A stretch of DNA of 64,000 nt, from NCBI GenBank assembly GCA_017936665.1, contig JAGBFB010000042.1:1-64000 (forward strand), read 5' to 3'. The notes under the pieces were generated by a model that was given only the letters and a program-made list of their open reading frames with translations, was not told the origin of the DNA and did no database searches. A program made the translations under genes and the position numbers. This document shows, one piece after another, positions 16,588 through 26,006 of the stretch; the stretch's first letter is position 1; the number at the start of each line of letters is the position of its first letter. The DNA is from Spirochaetaceae bacterium (GTDB taxonomy: Bacteria; Spirochaetota; Spirochaetia; Treponematales; Treponemataceae).

Positions 16588-17643
16588 TTACTGCTGATTT
16601 AATTTTTCAACTTCTTTGGCTTTTCCAATGTGAATTACTGTAAAAAATAAAATTCCCATCAAATAAACAGTGAATAATAAAATTGCACCTATAATTCCAC
16701 CCATCCAAATTGAGCAACACAAAAAAATACAAATTATAGACTGAAACATTAAAACAATAATTAAAGCTTGTCTATTTGTAAATCCAAACATCATTAATTT
16801 ATGATGCAAGTGGAATCTGTCTGGACTTCCTATAGAACGATGTTCTCTTAATCTACGCCAAATTGCAGCTATTGTATCAAAGATTGGTATCATAATAATT
16901 GCAGCTGCATACAAAATTGAAATTGAAGGCAATGAACCTTTGCTACTTAAAAGAGGTAATACAGAAAGTATAAATCCTAAAGTTTGACTTCCTCCATCTC
17001 CCATAAAAATTTTTGCTTTTGGTAAAGGTAAATTAAAAAACAAGAATCCCATAACAGAAAAAATTAAACTTAAACAAATTAACATTGCAGCTTCGTTGCC
17101 TTCTTTGAAGAAAAATATACAAAAAGTTGAGCTTGCAATTACAGAAAGTCCACCACATTGTCCATCAATTCCATCAATTAAATTTACTGCATTTGTTACA
17201 CCGATTATCCAAACAAAAGTTAAGGGATATGCCAAAAATCCTAAATTTAATGTGTAAATTCCAAATGAAAGAGTAGAAAATTTGAATCCACCTAATAATA
17301 CTAAAATCGCGGCTGCTAACTGTGGAATCAATTTTATTTTTGCAGGTAAAGTTACAATATCATCAATAATACCCATTCCAGTAATACAAATTGCAGCAAT
17401 TACCAAAAACCAAATGTTTTGTTTTATATCAACAAAATAATTTCCTAAAAGTAAAACTAGCAATGCAACAGAGAAAGCAAGTGTAATTCCAAGCCCTCCA
17501 AGTCTTGAAATTTGACCTGTGTGTACTTTTCTACCATCGATTGTATCGTATAAATTAAATTTTTTAGAAAATAATATAATTAAAGGCATTGAAACTGTTG
17601 AAATTACAAGTGCTAAAACTAATGCTAAGTATTTTAATTCCAT
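16588..17643 (-). CDS. Undecaprenyl-phosphate N-acetylhexosamine-1-phosphate transferase (WecA/TagO family)
   Basis: Polytopic membrane enzyme of the MraY/WecA family (351 residues, about ten to eleven helices). It transfers a sugar-1-phosphate from a UDP-sugar to undecaprenyl phosphate to begin surface polysaccharide synthesis. Visible motifs are RKVHTGQISRLGGLGI near the N-terminus, DDIVTLPAK, NAVNLIDGIDGQCGG, FMGDGGSQTLGF and the cytoplasmic HLHHKLMMFG, all typical of the WecA/TagO branch rather than MraY. GGAG lies about 13 bases before the ATG, which is long. It could supply the Wzz-like/Wzi-like surface-polymer genes at the right end of the window, but that is inference. Confidence 0.88.
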   Translation of the reverse strand: MELKYLALVLALVISTVSMPLIILFSKKFNLYDTIDGRKVHTGQISRLGGLGITLAFSVALLVLLLGNYFVDIKQNIWFLVIAAICITGMGIIDDIVTLPAKIKLIPQLAAAILVLLGGFKFSTLSFGIYTLNLGFLAYPLTFVWIIGVTNAVNLIDGIDGQCGGLSVIASSTFCIFFFKEGNEAAMLICLSLIFSVMGFLFFNLPLPKAKIFMGDGGSQTLGFILSVLPLLSSKGSLPSISILYAAAIIMIPIFDTIAAIWRRLREHRSIGSPDRFHLHHKLMMFGFTNRQALIIVLMFQSIICIFLCCSIWMGGIIGAILLFTVYLMGILFFTVIHIGKAKEVEKLNQQ

Positions 17644-17720
17644 ATATAAATAAAAACTCCAGTTTAATTATTAACAAAACTTTAACATATCAAATCATTA
17701 TTGTCCACAAAAAAAATAAA

Positions 17721-18392
17721 TTAAAATTTTGTAATTGTTAAAAATGTTAAAATATTATACAAAACATGTGAAATTATTGGAAAACATATATTTTTTGTTT
17801 TTAAATAACATAGTGAAAATATCAAAGATGATAAAAAAGCAAAAATAACGTTAATAATTCCTGAATATCTGTGAGCTAATCCAAACAAAATTGCTACTAA
17901 AAATACAGAAATTACTGTTGGAATATTTTTGTTATGGTTAAAATTAAACTGTGTAAAAGTATTTTCTAGTAATAAATTTAATCTTGTAAATAAAAATTTT
18001 CTGTAAAGAATTTCCTCATAGATGCACAAAACGATAATTTGTAAGCAAGATAAAAATTTTTCTGTTTTTGAAAGATTAAAAATCATCTTATCTTGAGGAA
18101 ATCCAAGTAAATCTTTAATTTGTTTAAAGATAAAAGAAAAATAGAAAATCAAAATAAATGAAATAAGTGAAATTCTTAATGAATTTCGTGAAAACTTTTC
18201 ATCTTTTTGTTCCGATAATATATAGAGAAGTAGTGACCAAATTAAACTTATCACTACCGTAAATAATGAAAATTTGCTAATATCATTTGTATTACTTCCA
18301 TTTGTAAAAAAATCAGTTTGATTTACAAAGATAGGAGGAAAAATTAAAAAAACTAATACCACAAATAGTATAAAAAAGTGATGAAATTTCAT
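17721..18392 (-). CDS. CPBP-family intramembrane protease
   Basis: The product has 223 residues with about six hydrophobic helices. It carries the CPBP (Abi/CAAX-type) motifs: EEILYRKFLFTRL (EExxxR), GLAHRYSG..FAFL with the conserved histidine, and FPIISHVLYN with the second histidine and asparagine. Members are membrane metalloproteases. Substrates are seldom known, and bacterial roles include bacteriocin immunity and signal-peptide turnover. The gene is divergent from the PilZ gene. Its promoter overlaps the PilZ start region, and its ATG has no Shine-Dalgarno sequence. Function of this copy is unknown. Confidence 0.85.
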   Translation of the reverse strand: MKFHHFFILFVVLVFLIFPPIFVNQTDFFTNGSNTNDISKFSLFTVVISLIWSLLLYILSEQKDEKFSRNSLRISLISFILIFYFSFIFKQIKDLLGFPQDKMIFNLSKTEKFLSCLQIIVLCIYEEILYRKFLFTRLNLLLENTFTQFNFNHNKNIPTVISVFLVAILFGLAHRYSGIINVIFAFLSSLIFSLCYLKTKNICFPIISHVLYNILTFLTITKF

Positions 18393-18404
18393 ATAATATA
18401 TGTT

Positions 18405-18433
18405 ATTATAGATAAAACGAGGTGGTTTGTGAA
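18405..18433 (-). promoter_or_regulatory. Promoter of the CPBP protease gene overlapping the PilZ start codon
   Basis: Minus-strand TTCACA (18428-18433) and TATAAT (18405-18410) are 17 bp apart, and the ATG at 18392 follows 12 bases after the -10. The -35 element covers the GTG start of the divergent PilZ gene (18429-18431), so expression of the two genes could interfere. Confidence 0.45.
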
Positions 18434-19652
18434 TACATTTTTACCAATTTTACTTTCATTGGTAGTTCTCATATCAATTTTTAGGCTAGTATACCATTTT
18501 AAAGACGATATAAAATTTTTCACTACAGGTTTTGACTCTGGATTTAAACTTTCTGAAATTTTGATGTTGTGGAAATTAGCAAAAACTTCACAATTAAGCG
18601 AACCTTGTGCTTTGTATTGGTCATTACCTGCTCTTGAAAAAGGGATTTCAACAATAATCACAAATGCTAAAGATAACGGAATGGAACATTCTAAGAAAAC
18701 TCAAGATTTTCTTGCAAGACTTTATAGTTATCGTACAAAATTAGAATTAAGTCCAAAAAATAAAAAGGGATTATCTTCTACAAAATATATTGATGTAGGA
18801 CAAAAAATCAGAGTTATTTTAAAAGGTCGTGGTGTATTTTCTTCAGAAGTTATAAATAATTCTAAAGATTTAATTATTTCATTACCTTTACAAAACAATC
18901 AAATTACAATTTCAGGTGTTGATTGGGTTGGAATGATGATGAGTGTATATCTTTGGCGAAAAGATGATGCAGCTTATGTATTTGATACTTATGTTCGTGA
19001 AAATTCAATGTTTAACGGTAAAAGTGTTCTTTGTTTATCTCATACTGATAATTTATTAAGAACGCAAAAACGTCGTTCTGTTCGCTGTGAATGTCATATT
19101 TATGCTCAGATGTACATAATAAAATCTGAAACAGCAGATTTAAAATCAATGGAAACTCAACCTGGATTAAAGTGTCTTTTAGAGGATATTTCTGAGGATG
19201 GAGCTTTAATTTGTATCGGAGGTAAAGGAGTTTCAAATCTTCAAATAAAATTACAGTTTACGATAGGTGAATCATTTATTGTTATGAGTGGATTTGTTCG
19301 TGGTGTAGAATTTGATCAAGAAAAAAATCAATCTAAATTACATTTTGAATGTACTTGCATCGATACACCAATGAAAAATGCAATTCTAAGTTATGTTTAT
19401 AATGTAATCCCTGAAGAAGAAAAAGAAATTATCGAAGCAATGGATTTAGCAGAAAAAGATGAAAAAGATAAGGAAGAGACTGAAAAATCTTCTACAACTT
19501 CAGAAACTTTACAAAATAATGAAACTGATATTTCTGAACCACAGACAAATGTAACAGTTGAAAATCAAGTTCAATCAGCAACTGTTACTGAAAATACAGA
19601 ATCTAACGACGTAAAAAATGTGTTAGATTTACCTCCCTTAGAGGATTTTTAA
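18429..19652 (+). CDS. PilZ-domain protein (putative c-di-GMP receptor), membrane-anchored
   Basis: The product has 407 residues. It has an N-terminal membrane helix (about 3-22), a helical region, and a PilZ domain. Both c-di-GMP binding signatures are present: the arginine motif QKRRSVRCEC with R215, R216 and R219, and the DISEDGA box at 253-259 (consensus D/NxSxxG). The C-terminal 70 residues are acidic and Thr/Ser-rich, probably disordered. The start is GTG 18429, selected because GAGG (18419-18422) lies six bases upstream; earlier in-frame ATGs fall inside the divergent gene. The output partner is unknown. Treponemes use c-di-GMP in motility control. Confidence 0.85.
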   Translation: MNTFLPILLSLVVLISIFRLVYHFKDDIKFFTTGFDSGFKLSEILMLWKLAKTSQLSEPCALYWSLPALEKGISTIITNAKDNGMEHSKKTQDFLARLYSYRTKLELSPKNKKGLSSTKYIDVGQKIRVILKGRGVFSSEVINNSKDLIISLPLQNNQITISGVDWVGMMMSVYLWRKDDAAYVFDTYVRENSMFNGKSVLCLSHTDNLLRTQKRRSVRCECHIYAQMYIIKSETADLKSMETQPGLKCLLEDISEDGALICIGGKGVSNLQIKLQFTIGESFIVMSGFVRGVEFDQEKNQSKLHFECTCIDTPMKNAILSYVYNVIPEEEKEIIEAMDLAEKDEKDKEETEKSSTTSETLQNNETDISEPQTNVTVENQVQSATVTENTESNDVKNVLDLPPLEDF

Positions 19653-19708
19653 GTTTGCGTTGCAAATTTTTAGTTTTGTTTTATAATGTTTTTAATTGGA
19701 GAAATATT

Positions 19709-20929
19709 ATGAAAAAGATTATTTTTTGTTTTTTGTTTTTTTTTATTTCATTAAACTTTTTTTCTCAAGAAGTTACTTTGAGTCAAACTGATACTGAAGT
19801 TGAAACTCAACTTGATAAATCATCTGAAGATTTAACTATATTTGCAAATTTTATTACAGGAAGTCTCTATGATAAAGTTGACATTATAAAGTCTGTTTCT
19901 TCTGATGAAGTTCCTCAAATTTTTTTTGAACAATCATTAGAATTTGCTTTACAAAATAAAGACTTAATAGAAAATCATCCTGCTTATTATCCACTTATTT
20001 TATCATCAATAAAAAAACTTAATTTTAATTCAAGTGAAACAACTGATGATTTATTATTAAAAATTTATAATGATTTCAGTGATTATAATTTAAGATTAGC
20101 TATTTTAAATGCGTTTTCTATTATAAAAATTGATAATCCAAATGTTTCTATTTTGGTAAATGATGTTGTAACTCAAGAATTTGAAAAAAAAGATTCTTCT
20201 TCTGTTGATTTTTTTGTTGCAGGATTAAAAACATTAGAAAATATTAAAGATATCAATTCATTTGATTTGGTTTTTTCTTGTTACAAAGAAAATATTTCAG
20301 AAGAAATTACACAGGCTTCATGTGATACTTTATATTCATTATCACCAATGTACAATGATAAAATTTTAAATATTGTTATAAATAATGATTTAGAAGATAA
20401 AGCATTGGCATTTAAAATTGTAACAACAAATCCTAAAAAAGATAAAAATTTTTCGGCAGAAATTGCTTCAAAATTGCTTTTTGAGACTATAAATAATATA
20501 GGTGAAGTTTCTGAATTATCTCAAGAGCAAATTGGGTTGCAGTTGGCTGCATTTAAAATACTTGAAGAATCAAAATGGACAAAAGAAACATCATTAGTTT
20601 TAGATTTCTTTAATTTAGCTCAAAAAGAATATTATGAATTAATGATTAGCGAAGATGAGTTTACTTCAATAATTTATGCATTAAAGGAATTTCCTACAAC
20701 TGAAACTTGTAGAGCTTTGACTGATTTTCTGGCTTCCCAATACAGTGAAACATTAACAACTGGTTCTTATAACAATGATGTTATGTTAGCTGTAATTTCT
20801 ACATTAGGAGAATTGGGAGATAAAGATGCCTTTGATACATTACTTTATGTTATTTCTTGCCCAGATTATTCAGATGAAATCATTACGGCTTCTCGAACTG
20901 CTCTCGAAAAGCTAAAATGGAAGTGGTAA
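19709..20929 (+). CDS. Exported HEAT-like repeat protein
   Basis: The product has 406 residues with a signal peptide MKKIIFCFLFFFISLNFFSQ and no lipobox, so it is probably periplasmic. The body consists of repeated paired helices with a HEAT-like pattern, for example LRLAILNAFSIIKIDN, ITQASCDTLYSLSP and VMLAVISTLGELGDKDA. Such repeats usually form elongated binding scaffolds. The ATG at 19709 follows GGAG with seven bases between; an upstream TTG would place extra residues before the signal peptide. The comEC-like gene begins inside its last codons (13-bp overlap). Partner unknown. Confidence 0.75.
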   Translation: MKKIIFCFLFFFISLNFFSQEVTLSQTDTEVETQLDKSSEDLTIFANFITGSLYDKVDIIKSVSSDEVPQIFFEQSLEFALQNKDLIENHPAYYPLILSSIKKLNFNSSETTDDLLLKIYNDFSDYNLRLAILNAFSIIKIDNPNVSILVNDVVTQEFEKKDSSSVDFFVAGLKTLENIKDINSFDLVFSCYKENISEEITQASCDTLYSLSPMYNDKILNIVINNDLEDKALAFKIVTTNPKKDKNFSAEIASKLLFETINNIGEVSELSQEQIGLQLAAFKILEESKWTKETSLVLDFFNLAQKEYYELMISEDEFTSIIYALKEFPTTETCRALTDFLASQYSETLTTGSYNNDVMLAVISTLGELGDKDAFDTLLYVISCPDYSDEIITASRTALEKLKWKW

Positions 20930-22194
20930 GGAATTTACAAAAAAAATTAAATGAATTTTTAAGTAATTTTACATTAGTTAATTACATTGCAATTTTTTCT
21001 ATTGTTTTAATTTATGGGTTTTCTCTTAAAAATGTTTCATCTTTTAGTTGCTTAATAGAAAATCATAAAATTTATTCTGCTCAAGGATTAGTTGCATCAA
21101 ATCCAGTTATAACATCCTCTGGAAAATATTATAAATGCGATTTTAAACCAAACCTTATAAAAACTAAAAATGATTTATCAACATTTTCAACCAATGGTAA
21201 AATTACTTTATTGTTTCCCAAAGAAATAATCGAAACTCATTATCCAGGAAAACTTTACAGTACAATAGGTGAATCAATTTTTGTAGAAGAAGGCTCAATT
21301 TTAAATGTACAAATTGAACAATTAAATAAAAAAACTGATGAATCATTTTTTATAGTAAAAAAAGCTGAATTTTTAGGTTGGAAAAATTTTTTATCAAAGA
21401 TTAGAGGTTTTTTTAGACTTCAATTTAAAAGACTTATGTATATGTGGGGTAATGCTGGTGGATTGTTACTTGCTTTGCTTTCATCTTCAAAAGAATATAC
21501 AAGTTTTGAATTTTCAAATGCCTTTAGATTAGCAGGTTTGTCTCATATTTTAGCTTTATCAGGAATGCATGTTTCAATTTTTTCAACTTTAACTGAAAAA
21601 TCTTTTTTTAAAATTTTAGGAAAAAATAAAACTAATTTTTTATCACTGATTATTGTTTTGCTTTTTGTGTGGTTTGCAGGAATTGCACCTTCTTTAACCA
21701 GAGCTATGATTAGTACAATTATAATTTTTATTACTGCAAAAGTAAATTTAAAATTAAAAATTCTTGATATTTTATGTTTATCATTTTTAATTCAATTAAG
21801 TCTTTATCCTCAAGATAGTTCTTCAATATCATTTATACTTTCATATTTAGCATTATTTGGAATTTTAACTTTAGGAACTTACATAAAACCATTCTTAACT
21901 AATTTTTTAGGAACAACCTTATCAAGTTCATTAAGTTCTTCTATTGGAGCCGTTTTAGTTACAATTCCAGTGTGTGCTGTTATTTGGGGATACATAACGC
22001 CAATCGGAATTATTTCTACAATTTTTATTTCACCTTTAGTTACTTTTTTCTTAATTTTTGGTTTAATTTCTGTAATTATTTGTTTAATTTTTCCTTTTTT
22101 TACGTACCCACTTGGTACAATTTTACAAATAGTGTATTATCTAATTGATAATGTGGCTACTTTGTTTGCAAAAGTTCCACCTATAATTTTTTGA
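20917..22194 (+). CDS. comEC: ComEC/Rec2-family membrane protein without the metallo-beta-lactamase domain
   Basis: The product has 425 residues. After one N-terminal helix there is an extracytoplasmic OB-like region (about 40-150, DUF4131-like), followed by the competence domain with many helices. It contains the diagnostic stretch AGLSHILALSGMHVSI and GIAPSLTRAMISTI. ComEC forms the inner-membrane channel for incoming single-stranded DNA. Full-length ComEC proteins (700-800 residues) end in a metallo-beta-lactamase-like domain, absent here; the next gene is rsmA. The product may be a channel-only form or be unrelated to DNA uptake. The start overlaps the preceding gene, so translation is probably coupled. 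Confidence 0.8.
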   Translation: MEVVRNLQKKLNEFLSNFTLVNYIAIFSIVLIYGFSLKNVSSFSCLIENHKIYSAQGLVASNPVITSSGKYYKCDFKPNLIKTKNDLSTFSTNGKITLLFPKEIIETHYPGKLYSTIGESIFVEEGSILNVQIEQLNKKTDESFFIVKKAEFLGWKNFLSKIRGFFRLQFKRLMYMWGNAGGLLLALLSSSKEYTSFEFSNAFRLAGLSHILALSGMHVSIFSTLTEKSFFKILGKNKTNFLSLIIVLLFVWFAGIAPSLTRAMISTIIIFITAKVNLKLKILDILCLSFLIQLSLYPQDSSSISFILSYLALFGILTLGTYIKPFLTNFLGTTLSSSLSSSIGAVLVTIPVCAVIWGYITPIGIISTIFISPLVTFFLIFGLISVIICLIFPFFTYPLGTILQIVYYLIDNVATLFAKVPPIIF

Positions 22195-22200
22195 GGTTTT

Positions 22201-23061
22201 ATGAGTTTACCTGATTACGATTCACCTAGTGCATTAAAAGCGATTTTAGATTCTCGGGCAATGGCAATGCAAAAGAAATTTGGACAAAACTTTTTGATAA
22301 ATTCAAATGCTAGAACAAAACTTGCCGAAAATCTTGATTTGCAAGAAAATATGAAAGTGTGGGAAGTTGGTCCTGGACTTGGTGCTTTAACAACTGAAAT
22401 TCTAAAAAGAAAAGCAAAATTAACTGCTTTTGAAATTGATAGAGGTTTTGTTTCATTTTTGCAAGAAGAAATTCAACCTTTATTCAAAGAGAATTTTGAA
22501 ATCATATCAGGGGATGTATTAAAAACCTGGAAAGATTATTACTCAAAGAACGGAATTCCAGATAGATTTTTTGGTAATTTGCCTTATAATGTTGCTGCAA
22601 CAATTATTGCAGATATGATAGAAAATGAAGTTCGCTTTGATAAGGCTGTTGTAACTGTACAAAAAGAAGTTGCTCTTAGAATGGCTGCAAAACCTGGAAC
22701 AGATGATTATTCTTCTTTTTCTGTATTGTGTCAGTGGGCTTATGATGTTTTTCCAATAATGGATTTAGCTGGAGGATGTTTCTGGCCTCGACCTAATGTG
22801 GATTCTCGTGCTGTAAAATTTGTAAAAAAAGAAATTTTCCCTGGTTGTAAAAATCCTAAACTTTTCTTAAAATTGGTTAGAACATTGTTTAGTTGTAGAC
22901 GAAAAACAATTAAAAACAATTTAAATATTTACACTCAAAATGCAGATTTGTCAGAAAAAATATTAAATACTGCAAATATCGAAACTAATGTTAGAGTTGA
23001 AAAACTTGATATACAAACTTTATTGAATTTGTCAGATATTGTTTCTGATATAATGGGGTAG
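22201..23061 (+). CDS. rsmA: 16S rRNA dimethyladenosine transferase
   Basis: KsgA/RsmA dimethylates the two adjacent adenines in the 3' terminal helix of 16S rRNA (A1518 and A1519 in E. coli numbering) late in 30S assembly, using S-adenosylmethionine. The 286 residues include KKFGQNFLINSN, the SAM-binding motif VWEVGPGLGALT, AFEIDRGF, and the catalytic FGNLPYNVA. The C-terminal helical domain has SCRRKTIKNNL, typical of the family. GAGG precedes the ATG, 6 bp after comEC. Loss of this gene gives kasugamycin resistance in other bacteria (family knowledge). Confidence 0.95.
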   Translation: MSLPDYDSPSALKAILDSRAMAMQKKFGQNFLINSNARTKLAENLDLQENMKVWEVGPGLGALTTEILKRKAKLTAFEIDRGFVSFLQEEIQPLFKENFEIISGDVLKTWKDYYSKNGIPDRFFGNLPYNVAATIIADMIENEVRFDKAVVTVQKEVALRMAAKPGTDDYSSFSVLCQWAYDVFPIMDLAGGCFWPRPNVDSRAVKFVKKEIFPGCKNPKLFLKLVRTLFSCRRKTIKNNLNIYTQNADLSEKILNTANIETNVRVEKLDIQTLLNLSDIVSDIMG

Positions 23062-23069
23062 TTGTTTTA

Positions 23070-23765
23070 ATGAAATCCAGAATTGAAACTATTTTACAAA
23101 ATATAAATGATGCTTGCTCAAAATCTAATAGAAATTTTTCTGATGTAAAATTGATGGCTGTTAGTAAATTCCATCCAGTTGAAGAAATTTTGCAGGCATA
23201 CAATTGTGGATTAAAACTATTTGGCGAAAATCGTGTGCAAGAATCTTGTGCAAAATTTCCTGAAATTTTACAAAATAATACAGATGTTGAATTACATTTA
23301 ATCGGTTCATTACAAAGAAATAAAGTAAAAAATATCGTACCTTTATGCTCTTGTATACAATCTTTAGATAGAATTGAACTTGCTCAAGAAATTCAAAAAC
23401 AATGCGAAAAAATCAATAAAAAAATGAAAGTACTTTTTGAAGTTCATACAGCAGAAGATTCAAAATCAGGATTTCAAAATATTGATGATATAAAAACAAC
23501 TTTAGATTATATTTTATCTTTAGAAAATTCATTTTTAGAACCAGTTGGTTTTATGACAATGGCTCCTTTTACAGAAAATGAAATTGAAATTCGCAAATCT
23601 TTTATTACTTTGCGTGATATTCGTGATAAAATTCAAAAAGAATATTCTGATTTTAATTTTACGGAACTTTCTATGGGAATGAGTCAAGATTACAAAATTG
23701 CCATTGAAGAAGGTTCTACATTAGTTAGAATTGGAACTGCAATTTTTGGAGAAAGAAAATATTAA
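23070..23765 (+). CDS. YggS-family pyridoxal-phosphate homeostasis protein
   Basis: The product has 231 residues forming a single PLP-binding barrel of the YggS/PROSC (PLPBP) family. Landmarks are LMAVSKFHP with the PLP-binding lysine, GENRVQE, LHLIGSLQRNK, GFMTMAPFT, and SMGMSQDYKIAIEEGSTLVRIGTAIFG. These proteins buffer pyridoxal phosphate and influence amino-acid metabolism; no enzymatic activity is established. The gene starts 8 bp after rsmA with a GGGGTAG site and shares its last base region with the next gene, consistent with one operon. Confidence 0.93.
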   Translation: MKSRIETILQNINDACSKSNRNFSDVKLMAVSKFHPVEEILQAYNCGLKLFGENRVQESCAKFPEILQNNTDVELHLIGSLQRNKVKNIVPLCSCIQSLDRIELAQEIQKQCEKINKKMKVLFEVHTAEDSKSGFQNIDDIKTTLDYILSLENSFLEPVGFMTMAPFTENEIEIRKSFITLRDIRDKIQKEYSDFNFTELSMGMSQDYKIAIEEGSTLVRIGTAIFGERKY

Positions 23766-24295
23766 TGAAAAAATTTATTGCTTTACTTTTACTGATAACT
23801 TTCTCAGCTTGTTTGTTTGCAAATACAAATACTACGCCCGAACCATACAGTGATGATGAATTTCCTGATTGGGCAAATTATCTTAGACGATATGAAGTTA
23901 TAACTTTAGGAACATTACCATTTGCAACACTTTCTGTAACAACGATTTATGGACTTTACCGATACATAGACCATGATTTTGATAAAAATTATATTCCAAA
24001 TCCTTTTGCATTTACATCAAGTGCTGCAAATTTAGACAAAGATGAACAAAAATTAATTCTTCTGTCAGCAATTGGAGTTAGTGTTGTTGCAGGAACTGTA
24101 GATTTAATAATTCACATTGTAAAAAAAGAAAAAGCTAAAAAGAAAAATGCTGAAATTTTTAAACAAGATGTTATTATCAAGGATAAAACTGAAAATTTAG
24201 AACTAAATTACGATTTACAAACTATTGATACAGTACAAAATGAAATACAAAATGATTCTTTATCCCTGTACGATTCTGTTATTGAGGAAAACTAG
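23765..24295 (+). CDS. Hypothetical exported/membrane protein
   Basis: The product has 176 residues with a signal peptide (MKKFIALLLLITFSACLFA) that could be cleaved after LFA; the FSAC segment is not a convincing lipobox because the cysteine is inside the hydrophobic core. Two further hydrophobic segments near 48-66 and 96-115 probably span or attach to the membrane, and a charged Lys-rich region and acidic tail follow. I recognise no family. Its ATG overlaps the stop of yggS by one base, and the rluA-like gene begins right after its stop, so it is embedded in the operon. Confidence 0.65.
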   Translation: MKKFIALLLLITFSACLFANTNTTPEPYSDDEFPDWANYLRRYEVITLGTLPFATLSVTTIYGLYRYIDHDFDKNYIPNPFAFTSSAANLDKDEQKLILLSAIGVSVVAGTVDLIIHIVKKEKAKKKNAEIFKQDVIIKDKTENLELNYDLQTIDTVQNEIQNDSLSLYDSVIEEN

Positions 24296-25243
24296 ATGGC
24301 AGAAATTTTTATTGAAGTAAAAGATTTAGAATCTAGCCAAAGATTAGATACATATGTTTCAAAAAATTTAGAAAAATTTTCTCGTTCTCGATTAAAGAAT
24401 GGAGTTGAAAAAATTTTATTAAACGACAAAATTGCAAAACTTTCTGCAAAAGTAAATAATGGCGACAAAATTTTTATTCAATGGCAAGATCCAATTCCTG
24501 AAGCTCTTATTCCTGAAAATATTCCACTTGAAATTCTTTATGAAGATGAAAATGTTACTGTTGTAAATAAAAAACAAGGAATGGTAACTCATCCTGCTTG
24601 TGGAAATTGGTCTGGTACTTTAGTTCATGCACTTTTATATCATTGGGGAATGACAGAAAGTAAACTTGATGAAAAAGCGGGAAATCACAGAAGAGGAATT
24701 GTCCATCGTTTAGATAAAGATACTTCTGGAATAATTATTTGTGCAAAAAATTTTAATTCTGAAGAATGGCTTCAAAATCAATTCAAAGAAAGACGGGTAA
24801 AAAAAGAATATATTGCAATTGTAAAAGGTGTTCCCAAAGAAAAATCTGGCTCTGTAAAAATTAATATGATTAGAGATTCAAAAAATCGTAAAAAATTTAC
24901 AACAACAGATGATTCTTCTAAGGGAAAGTTTTCTCACACGGTTTATCGCTGTATTGCTACTTACGGAAATTACTCCTTAATGAAGTTAAAACTAAAAACT
25001 GGAAGAACACATCAGATTAGAGTACACATGAAATACTTAGGTTGTCCGATTTTAGGTGATCCAATTTATGGCACTAAAGATTCACTATTTGATTCAGCAA
25101 CTTTGATGTTACATTCAAAAACTCTTGGAATTCGCTTACCACAAAATGAAGATTTTACAACATTCGATTCCTCAGTTCCGATTCGTTTCAAAAAAGTTAT
25201 GCACAAACTTCACAAAATGTATCAAAAAATTGTCTGGAAATAA
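24296..25243 (+). CDS. RluA-family pseudouridine synthase (RluD/RluC type)
   Basis: Converts specific uridines of rRNA to pseudouridine. The 315 residues contain an N-terminal S4 RNA-binding domain (about 13-70), then the RluA catalytic domain with VVNKKQGMVTHPA, the catalytic block GIVHRLDKDTSGI, VKKEYIAIVKG, and LKTGRTHQIRVHMKYLGCPILGDPIYG. The S4 domain and the length resemble RluD/RluC, which modify 23S rRNA, but the exact target cannot be read from sequence. GAGG lies upstream of the ATG. A second family member follows after 7 bp. Confidence 0.92.
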   Translation: MAEIFIEVKDLESSQRLDTYVSKNLEKFSRSRLKNGVEKILLNDKIAKLSAKVNNGDKIFIQWQDPIPEALIPENIPLEILYEDENVTVVNKKQGMVTHPACGNWSGTLVHALLYHWGMTESKLDEKAGNHRRGIVHRLDKDTSGIIICAKNFNSEEWLQNQFKERRVKKEYIAIVKGVPKEKSGSVKINMIRDSKNRKKFTTTDDSSKGKFSHTVYRCIATYGNYSLMKLKLKTGRTHQIRVHMKYLGCPILGDPIYGTKDSLFDSATLMLHSKTLGIRLPQNEDFTTFDSSVPIRFKKVMHKLHKMYQKIVWK

Positions 25244-25250
25244 TTTATTT

Positions 25251-26006
25251 ATGAATGAAAAATTAGATGATAAAATTACAATCTTATATAATGATGATGA
25301 CATTTTAGTTGTAAAAAAGAACGCAGGAATTCCATCTGCTCCCTTAAAATCAACTGAAACAGATAATGCTTTATTTTATGTTTCAAAAATTTTTCCACAG
25401 ATAATAAATGTAAAAAATTTATACAAAAAAGTTGAAGGTGGTTTAATTCATAGAATTGATACAGACACAGAAGGTCTTTTACTTTTTGCTTTAAATGATG
25501 AATCTTGGCAAAATTTATATCTTCAACAAAAATCAAATTCATTCCTAAAAGAATATACTGCCTTATGTAACAAAATTGATGATAATTCTAGAACATTACC
25601 TGGTTTTCCAGAATTTGTTTTTAAAGATATTAATTTAAATAAAAATATTTTAATTCAAAGTAAATTTAGAAATTATGGCCCAAAAGGAAGGGAAGTTAGA
25701 CCAGTTTTGGAAAATGAAAATACTTATGCTCAAAAAAAAGCAAGTAACAAGTTGTATTCTACAGAAATTTTAGAAGTAAACAAATTTGATAATTACTATA
25801 AAATTCTTTGTAAAATAAATTCAGGTTATAGACATCAAGTTAGATGTCATCTTGCTTGGGCTGGATTTCCTATAATAAATGATAAAATTTATAATTCTTC
25901 TTGTGTAGAAAATGATTCAGTTGGAAATTTACAGTTTTACGCATCAAAACTTGAGTTTAATCATCCTAAAACTAATCAACTTGTAAAGTTTGCAATAGAC
26001 GTTTAA
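25251..26006 (+). CDS. Second RluA-family pseudouridine synthase, lacking an S4 domain
   Basis: The product has 251 residues and starts directly with the catalytic domain. Motifs are VVKKNAGIPSAP, GGLIHRIDTDTEGLLLFA (with HRID in place of HRLD), FLKEYTALC and GYRHQVRCHLAWAGFPIINDKIY. No S4 domain is present, which resembles RluA/TruC-like members. The ATG at 25251 is preferred because longer in-frame versions would overlap the previous gene by more than 100 bp. Its 3' end overlaps the convergent folC gene by 35 bp. The substrate is unknown. The pair looks like an old duplication rather than a recent one. Confidence 0.88.
   Translation: MNEKLDDKITILYNDDDILVVKKNAGIPSAPLKSTETDNALFYVSKIFPQIINVKNLYKKVEGGLIHRIDTDTEGLLLFALNDESWQNLYLQQKSNSFLKEYTALCNKIDDNSRTLPGFPEFVFKDINLNKNILIQSKFRNYGPKGREVRPVLENENTYAQKKASNKLYSTEILEVNKFDNYYKILCKINSGYRHQVRCHLAWAGFPIINDKIYNSSCVENDSVGNLQFYASKLEFNHPKTNQLVKFAIDV

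Noticed and set aside
20917-23061. Possible frameshift splitting ComEC from a metallo-beta-lactamase part
   Set aside because: The bases after the comEC stop encode RsmA from its first residues. No MBL-like motif appears in any frame.
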